A stretch of DNA of 64,000 nt, from contig CAVOZH010000004.1 in NCBI GenBank assembly GCA_963700955.1, forward strand, positions 558,001 to 622,000. Reading direction: 5' to 3'. Source of the DNA: Nocardioides_C sp963700955 (GTDB taxonomy: Bacteria > Actinomycetota > Actinomycetes > Propionibacteriales > Nocardioidaceae). How positions within the stretch are numbered: position 1 is the first letter of the stretch; each line of letters starts with the position of its first letter. The translations under genes were made by a program, and so were the position numbers. Under the pieces are notes generated by a model that was not told where the DNA came from, did no database searches, and saw only the letters and a list, made by a program, of their open reading frames with translations. Positions 59,443 through 64,000 of the stretch are shown here, in pieces.

Positions 59443-60768
59443 TCAGCGGCGCGTGAGCAGCTGCTTGTACACCAGCGGGGTCGAGACGTTGCCGACGTTG
59501 TCGACTCCCCAGACCTTGACGACGAGGGTGCCCTTCCGGAGACCGGGAAGCCTGTACCCCCACTTGCCGGCCACGGGACGGACGACAGCCGGGCGGCTCT
59601 TCCTCAGGGCCGCCGCCTTCGTGCCGCCCTTGACCCAGCTCCTGGTGGTGGCCCGGTAGCCGAACCAGACGCCCCGCCTCAGCTCGACGACGCGCACCCG
59701 GGCGTTGCGAACGCCTGAGCCGCTGACGTCGTTGGCCCGGCCGTGGAGCGTGACCCACGAACGGATGGCGGGTCGGCGCAGGCGAGGCTTGATCAGGTTC
59801 GCCCTCGGCTTGACGGTGTCAGCCTTGACCACGACGTTGGACAGCGTGGCGGTCATCGTGCTGCCGGCCTCGTCGGTCAGCGTCACCGTCGGTGCGAAGG
59901 TGCCGGCCGTGGTGTACAGGTGCCGCAGGGCCATGCCGGTCTTCCACTGCGTCGCGGCGGTGCCGTCCTTCCAGTCGACCGTGCGCTTGATGAAAGCAGG
60001 AGTGCTGACGTCGTCCGACAGCGTGCCGACCTGGGTCACGGTGACCCCGGTGAACTTCGCCCACGCGCGGGTCGGTGCGACGAGGAAGGTGCCCTTGGGC
60101 TTTTCGGTGTCGTCGATCGCCACGCCTGGCAGGTCGAGCACGACGGTGTTACCCGCCTCGTCGGTCAGCCTGACGGACGGGTGGTACGCGTGCTTGCCCT
60201 CTGGGTAGGGGTGGTCGACCGACGTCCCGGCCGTCCAGGCTTCGAAGCCTGCTCCCTGGTCCCAGTTGATCTCCCGCTTGATGTTCGCCTCGGTGGTGAG
60301 GTCGTCGTGGAGCGCGGTCTGGGTCACCGTGGCCGTGCGCGATTTCGCGGGCAGCGAGACCGTGAACGCACCAGTGGGAGCAGTCAGGTCCGGTACGTCC
60401 CGGGCGATCGACGTCGCCGTTCCGGGCTTCTTGCCGTTCAAGGGAACGACCTTGAGGGTGAGTCTGTCGCCGGCCTTGACCGTCGGCGCGGTGACCCAGT
60501 GGTGGGCGGTGATCTTCTGGCTGGCCAGAACAGTCCCCGCCGAGGTGTTGGTCAAGGTGACCTTGTACGCCGTGGCGTTCGCCAGGGCGTCCCAGTCCGA
60601 CGTCACGCGGTAGGACGACGGTTTGTCGATGGTCATGGCCAGGCTCTTCACCGGACCGAGCTTCTGAGCCGGCGCGGCTCCGGCAGAGCCGCCGGTGAAC
60701 GTCAGGGCGGCGCACACGGAAGCGACCACAGCCCCGCGTAGCAGTTTCGGGCTCAATACGTTGTGCAT
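59443..60768 (-). CDS. Secreted protein with Ig/PKD-like repeats
   Basis: A 441-residue exported protein of unknown function. The signal peptide (1-31) ends with an AGAAP-type cleavage site. Two repeats of about 90 residues follow the same plan: an aromatic core, then HAYHPSVRLTDEAGNT or TFAPTVTLTDEAGST, which is a PKD-like beta-sandwich pattern. A fibronectin-like first domain (about 35-125) precedes them, and the C-terminus (about 340-441) is basic. GGAGGGG precedes the ATG. Surface or extracellular role inferred. Confidence 0.78.
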   Translation of the reverse strand: MHNVLSPKLLRGAVVASVCAALTFTGGSAGAAPAQKLGPVKSLAMTIDKPSSYRVTSDWDALANATAYKVTLTNTSAGTVLASQKITAHHWVTAPTVKAGDRLTLKVVPLNGKKPGTATSIARDVPDLTAPTGAFTVSLPAKSRTATVTQTALHDDLTTEANIKREINWDQGAGFEAWTAGTSVDHPYPEGKHAYHPSVRLTDEAGNTVVLDLPGVAIDDTEKPKGTFLVAPTRAWAKFTGVTVTQVGTLSDDVSTPAFIKRTVDWKDGTAATQWKTGMALRHLYTTAGTFAPTVTLTDEAGSTMTATLSNVVVKADTVKPRANLIKPRLRRPAIRSWVTLHGRANDVSGSGVRNARVRVVELRRGVWFGYRATTRSWVKGGTKAAALRKSRPAVVRPVAGKWGYRLPGLRKGTLVVKVWGVDNVGNVSTPLVYKQLLTRR

Positions 60769-61077
60769 GTGAGTGGGACCCCCTCCAGATAGCGGCGGGA
60801 AAGTCCCTGGTCAACGCCCCCCGGCGTGCCCACCCCAGAACAGAACCCCCACCTGACCCCACGACCATGATGGACGAGGTTGGGCGGTCTTGGGTGGATT
60901 TGCGGCCTCGAAACCACAGAAGTAGCTGTACGGGCAGTTTCGGAGGATTTCGCATCGCACGGGCGAAACAAGTACTACGCTCCGCTGGCCGCGAACCAGC
61001 AGCCCCATGAAATAAGGCGAAAACCGGACAGATCGTCCTTTACCTATGACACTCGACCGGTGCTCACCTTCGCGAAG
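60769..61077. promoter_or_regulatory. Divergent promoter region of two secreted-protein genes
   Basis: 309 bp without a gene and clearly lower in GC than its flanks. Three evenly spaced words alternate in orientation: CGAAAC (60909-60914), GTTTCG (60937-60942) and CGAAAC (60964-60969), starts 28 and 27 bp apart. The middle word can pair with either outer one. A further CGAAAACC lies near 61017. These could be operator sites or alternative hairpins. Confidence 0.45.
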
Positions 61078-61917
61078 ATGCTCCGGTCCACTGCCCGAAG
61101 CCGGTTGGCGCCGGCCGCGGCTGCCCTCGCGGTGGCTGTCGCGGCTCCGCTGACAGCCGGCGGTGCCGACCCAGCTGTTGCTGCGACGACGCTTCACGTC
61201 GTCGGGGCAGACATCTCCTGGCCCGAGTGCCCGCACACCCTGGGGATCCCCGCCAAGAGGGGTGAGGACAAGCCGATGCCACCCACGTCGAGCAGGTTCG
61301 TCGTCGCGGGCCTGACCAACGGACCGGCGTTCACACCGAACCCCTGCCTCAGGCGTGAGGTCAGCTGGATCAGGAACCACGAGGTCTACGCCGCCGCCTA
61401 CGCAGTGACCACGTACCCGACCGCGCGGCACCTGGCGAGGTACGGCGTACGCGGCCCCTACGGCAGGCGGACCCTGTTGGGGCGCCTCCACAACGTCGGC
61501 TACAACCAGGCCAGGTTCAACATCGCCACCATGCGCGGCGCTGGCCTGCGGTCGCCGGCCGTGTGGATCGATGTCGAGCACTCATCGCTCATGGCGTGGC
61601 CGCGCACGCCCACCCGGAACCGGGCGGTGATCGAGGGCCTCATGCGTGGATACCGGGACGCCGGCTTCCGGATCGGGGTGTACTCCACTCAGTCCGTGTG
61701 GCGGGAGATCCTGGGCAACGTCCGTTACGGACTGCCCGAGTGGCGCACTGCCGGGCCGACCTCGATGTCGTCCGCGCTCTCCAGGTGCAGGAGCGGCAGC
61801 TTCCAGGGCGGTCCCAGCGTGATGGGGCAGTGGTGGAGCCCGTCGAGGGACTTCGATGTGATCTGTCCCGGCCACAACCGCCGCGCCGTGATGCGGACGT
61901 GGTTCCACAAGTACTGA
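61078..61917 (+). CDS. Secreted DUF1906/GH25-like protein
   Basis: A 279-residue exported protein. The signal peptide (1-36) is followed by VGADISWPECP, the start of a glycoside-hydrolase-25/DUF1906-like barrel; WIDVEHSSLMAW contains the DxE pair expected in the active site, and GVYSTQSVW and GQWWSPSRDFDVICPG match later strands. It could act on cell-wall glycan. ATG at 61078; a GTG at 61060 is the alternative. Divergent from the other secreted protein. Confidence 0.75.
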   Translation: MLRSTARSRLAPAAAALAVAVAAPLTAGGADPAVAATTLHVVGADISWPECPHTLGIPAKRGEDKPMPPTSSRFVVAGLTNGPAFTPNPCLRREVSWIRNHEVYAAAYAVTTYPTARHLARYGVRGPYGRRTLLGRLHNVGYNQARFNIATMRGAGLRSPAVWIDVEHSSLMAWPRTPTRNRAVIEGLMRGYRDAGFRIGVYSTQSVWREILGNVRYGLPEWRTAGPTSMSSALSRCRSGSFQGGPSVMGQWWSPSRDFDVICPGHNRRAVMRTWFHKY

Positions 61918-62179
61918 CGCCCGCCCCGTCCTACCTGCTCCATGCGGAGCAACCGGGCCCAGCCGGGCATACCCGCCCTCGGCGTACCCGCGACATCACA
62001 CGCGCAGGGTGGGACCGGCCGGCTGATCCGCCCTACCGTGCCAAGGAAGGGCCACTCGTGAGGGCGAGCGGTCACGACGGGCGAGAGCGCGGGAGGCCGT
62101 TGCCGAGGAGCGGCCGCCGCGACGACCGGTGTGCGAGGAGGACGCACCCGTCTGCTCGGGGAGCCCGCTGAGACCGCGT

Positions 62180-62293
62180 TCAGCGCTGCCGGATCTCGTC
62201 CTCCGCCACGTGCACCTTTCGCATGTTGCCTCGCAGCAACACCCCGTCGTGCACCAGGAGGATCGGAGACCGGTTGATGAGGCGGTCGACCAC
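62180..62293 (-). pseudogene. Fragment of a DUF421/YetF-like gene
   Basis: 37 codons before a stop resemble the C-terminal domain of DUF421 membrane proteins: VVDRLINRSPILLVHDGVLL, then MRKVHVAEDEI. The N-terminal membrane part is missing upstream and the frame ends too early, so this is a remnant. Coordinates mark the recognisable part only. Confidence 0.4.
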
Positions 62294-62436
62294 GGGGAGA
62301 GGAGGGTCGTGCGCCCGATCACGGTGGCGGTCTGCAAGGTGATGTGGAACTGCTCTGACACGGGGCCGCCCCGTCAGTGGACCGCTCTGACACGTCCGAG
62401 AGTAGCGACGACGAAGGAGCCGACGAACCCGCCGGT

Positions 62437-62442
62437 TAGTGT
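62437..62442 (+). promoter_or_regulatory. -10 box of gpgS
   Basis: TAGTGT ends 7 nt before the GTG at 62450; no ribosome binding site. This rejects the longer frame from 62129. Confidence 0.6.
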
Positions 62443-62449
62443 GAACGGC

Positions 62450-63433
62450 GTGACCAGACCGAGCCTCCCGCCACAGACTCACCACTGGAGCGACTGGGGC
62501 CTCGACGAGCTGCTGCGCCTGAAGTCGCGAACCGGCACCACGGTCAGCCTCGTCCTGCCGGCCCGCAACGAGTCGGCGACCGTCGGGGGCATCGTCGCCC
62601 GCGTCCACGAAGAGCTCGTCGAAGCCCGGCCACTCGTGGACGAGGTCGTGGTCATCGACTCGGACTCGACCGACGCGACTGCCGAGGTTGCCCGCCGAGC
62701 CGGCGCCACCGTCCACGCCGCGTCCGACATCCGTCCTGACCTCGGAACCCGGCTCGGCAAGGGCGAGGCGATGTGGAAGTCGCTGTTCGTGACGTCCGGG
62801 GACGTGCTCGTGTTCATGGACGCCGACCTGACGCAGTGGGGGACTCATTTCGTCTCCGGCCTGCTGGGACCGCTGCTCGCCGCGGACGCGGTCGACCTGG
62901 TCAAGGGTTTCTACGACCGGCCCATGACGGGAGAGCTCTCCGGCCTCCGCCGGGACGCCCCGTCGGAGGGTGGACGGGTCAGCGAGCTCGTGGCCAGGCC
63001 GTTGCTGGCACTGCACTGGCCCGAGCTCGCCGGAGTCGTGCAGCCCCTCGCCGGCGAGTGGGCAGTACGTCGCAGTCTCCTCGAGCGGCTCACCGTGCCC
63101 ACCGGCTACGCCGTGGAGCTCGCGGTGCTCATCGACGCCTACGAGACGGGTGGGCTCGAAGCCATCGCCCAGGTCGACCTCGGTGTGCGCACGCACGGCC
63201 ACCAGACCTTGCGCGACCTCGGCGTGATGGCGCTGCAGATCCTCGCCATGACTGAGGCGAGGAAGCAGGGTCGCTCCCGCGAGGAGGGCCTCACGCTGCG
63301 GCAGTACGACTGGAGCGCGGGCTCAGCCGTCCCCGTGGACCGGAGCGTCGACATCGGCCGACGACCTCCCGCGGTGTCGGTGCCAGGCTACGAGAACGCC
63401 GGCTGGGCCAGCCGAGGAGCCGCCTCATGTTGA
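62450..63433 (+). CDS. gpgS: Glucosyl-3-phosphoglycerate synthase
   Basis: A 327-residue GT-A enzyme that joins glucose from NDP-glucose to 3-phosphoglycerate, the first step of glucosylglycerate and methylglucose lipopolysaccharide synthesis. Landmarks are SLVLPARNES near the N-terminus, the DSDSTDAT segment and the metal-binding MDADLTQWG, then LAGEWAVRRS and the C-terminal RTHGHQ. Overlap of 7 bp with the folP2-like gene reproduces the mycobacterial gpgS-folP2 order. Confidence 0.93.
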   Translation: MTRPSLPPQTHHWSDWGLDELLRLKSRTGTTVSLVLPARNESATVGGIVARVHEELVEARPLVDEVVVIDSDSTDATAEVARRAGATVHAASDIRPDLGTRLGKGEAMWKSLFVTSGDVLVFMDADLTQWGTHFVSGLLGPLLAADAVDLVKGFYDRPMTGELSGLRRDAPSEGGRVSELVARPLLALHWPELAGVVQPLAGEWAVRRSLLERLTVPTGYAVELAVLIDAYETGGLEAIAQVDLGVRTHGHQTLRDLGVMALQILAMTEARKQGRSREEGLTLRQYDWSAGSAVPVDRSVDIGRRPPAVSVPGYENAGWASRGAASC

Positions 63434-64000
63434 AGCTCGGCCGACGGGAGTTCGACGACGACACGATGCTGGTGATGGCCATCGTGAACCGCACACCGGA
63501 CTCCTTCTACGACAAGGGCGCCACCTGGGCCGAGGACGCGGCGTTCGACCGGGTCCGGCAGGTGGTCGACGAGGGCGCCGACATCGTCGACATCGGTGGG
63601 ATCAAGGCCGCTCCCGGTGCGGAGATCGACGCGAAGGAGGAGGCGCGCAGGGTCGTGGACTTCGTGGCTGCGGTCCGTTCGGAGTTCCCCGACCTCGTCA
63701 TCAGCGTGGACACCTGGCGCGCCGAGGTCGGCCGCGCCGTCTGCCGCGCCGGCGCCGACCTGATCAACGACGCATGGGGCGGCCACGACCCTGCCCTCGC
63801 CGAGGTGGCAGCGGAGTACGACGCGGCGATCGTCTGCACGCACACCGGCGGCGCCGTCCCGAGGACCAGGCCACACCGGGTCGGGTACGACGACGTGGTC
63901 GCCGCCGCGGTCAGCGACACCGTGGCCTACGCCGAGCGTGCGGTGTCCCTGGGTGTCGACCGCCGCAGCGTGCTGATCGACCCGGCCCACGACTTCGGCA
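63427..64000 (+). CDS. folP2: FolP2-like dihydropteroate synthase homologue, partial
   Basis: The first 191 codons; the gene runs past the window end. The N-terminal motif reads VNRTPDSFYDKG; the active enzyme FolP1 normally has VNVTPDSFSDGG, and the Arg and Tyr-Asp-Lys variant is typical of FolP2. IDIGGIK, SVDTWRAEV and LINDAWGG are also visible. Mycobacterial FolP2 lacks dihydropteroate synthase activity, so this one may have another job. Coupling to gpgS suggests a link with glucosylglycerate lipid metabolism (inference). Confidence 0.9.
   Translation, partial: MLKLGRREFDDDTMLVMAIVNRTPDSFYDKGATWAEDAAFDRVRQVVDEGADIVDIGGIKAAPGAEIDAKEEARRVVDFVAAVRSEFPDLVISVDTWRAEVGRAVCRAGADLINDAWGGHDPALAEVAAEYDAAIVCTHTGGAVPRTRPHRVGYDDVVAAAVSDTVAYAERAVSLGVDRRSVLIDPAHDFG

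Larger units (their letters stand above)
61918..62449. other. Gene-poor gap with a gene remnant and repeats
   Basis: 532 bp with no complete gene. It holds the fragment at 62180-62293. GCTCTGACACG occurs twice, at 62352 and 62384, flanking a palindrome ACGGGG-CCG-CCCCGT (62360-62374). TAGTGT at 62437-62442 is the gpgS -10 box. No tRNA or other RNA was recognised. Confidence 0.5.

Noticed and set aside
61918..62449. tRNA or small RNA gene in the gap before gpgS
   Set aside because: No cloverleaf, TTCGA-type T-loop or clear terminator was seen.

Overview
The window is chromosomal DNA of a high-GC actinobacterium. Codons end mostly in G or C, GTG starts are common, and the gene families are typically actinobacterial: suf operon under SufR, mabA/inhA-like fabG-fabI, gpgS beside a folP2-type gene, acVLRF1, DUF3099 and GuaB1. 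A Nocardioidaceae-like organism fits best, but this is inference from gene content. I see no rRNA, tRNA, CRISPR array, insertion sequence, phage or plasmid gene.

Layout. 1-6838: Fe-S cluster operon (end of sufR, sufB, sufD, Rieske ferredoxin, sufC, sufS, sufU, sufT) followed by an acVLRF1 release-factor-like gene. 6902-10940 (minus): biotin ECF transporter bioY/bioM/bioN, with a small acyl-CoA ligase and a thiolase-like protein between its subunits. 11032-16797: membrane zinc metallopeptidase, ABC-F ATPase preceded by a tiny upstream ORF, enoyl-CoA hydratase, ABC exporter and a 48-codon small gene. 17023-21599: SURF1, moaA, small zinc-binding and DUF3099 proteins, dodecin, fabG-fabI. 21621-27077: cyanophycin locus, with cphB-cphA on the minus strand convergent with a CphA-like Mur ligase that lacks the ATP-grasp domain. 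27112-32867: sixA, serB, a lone ABC ATPase, NfeD and SPFH proteins, TSUP permease. 32868-34720: long AT-richer upstream region and a polyprenyl glycosylphosphotransferase. 34714-38872: lipase-like hydrolase, catalase with an adjacent Fur-type regulator, NUDIX, YbhB. 38953-42666: cobT, siroheme/corrin methyltransferase fusion, rRNA methyltransferase, peptide deformylase. 42758-46198: paired acyl-CoA dehydrogenases behind a perfect palindrome, DUF427. 46270-52826: membrane protein, TreT-like glycosyltransferase, DUF2252 protein, galK, ankyrin protein, guaB1. 52856-59349: BCCT transporter, GAF-PP2C phosphatase, nucleosidase, phosphotransferase, DUF427, HTH-less LysR-type sensor domain, gluconokinase. 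59443-64000: two divergent secreted proteins, a gene remnant, gpgS and the start of a folP2-like gene.

A recurring feature decides many starts: a TANNNT-like -10 hexamer ends 6 or 7 nt before the start codon with no ribosome binding site. This predicts leaderless mRNAs for about twenty genes, and I used it to choose among alternative starts.

The least ordinary items are the extra Mur ligase in the cyanophycin locus, the thiolase-like protein missing its second catalytic cysteine inside the biotin-transport operon, the palindrome over the -10 box of the acyl-CoA dehydrogenase pair, the HTH-less LysR domain with a basic tail, and the 48-residue leaderless small protein. Very long open frames opposite many genes are high-GC shadows and were excluded.
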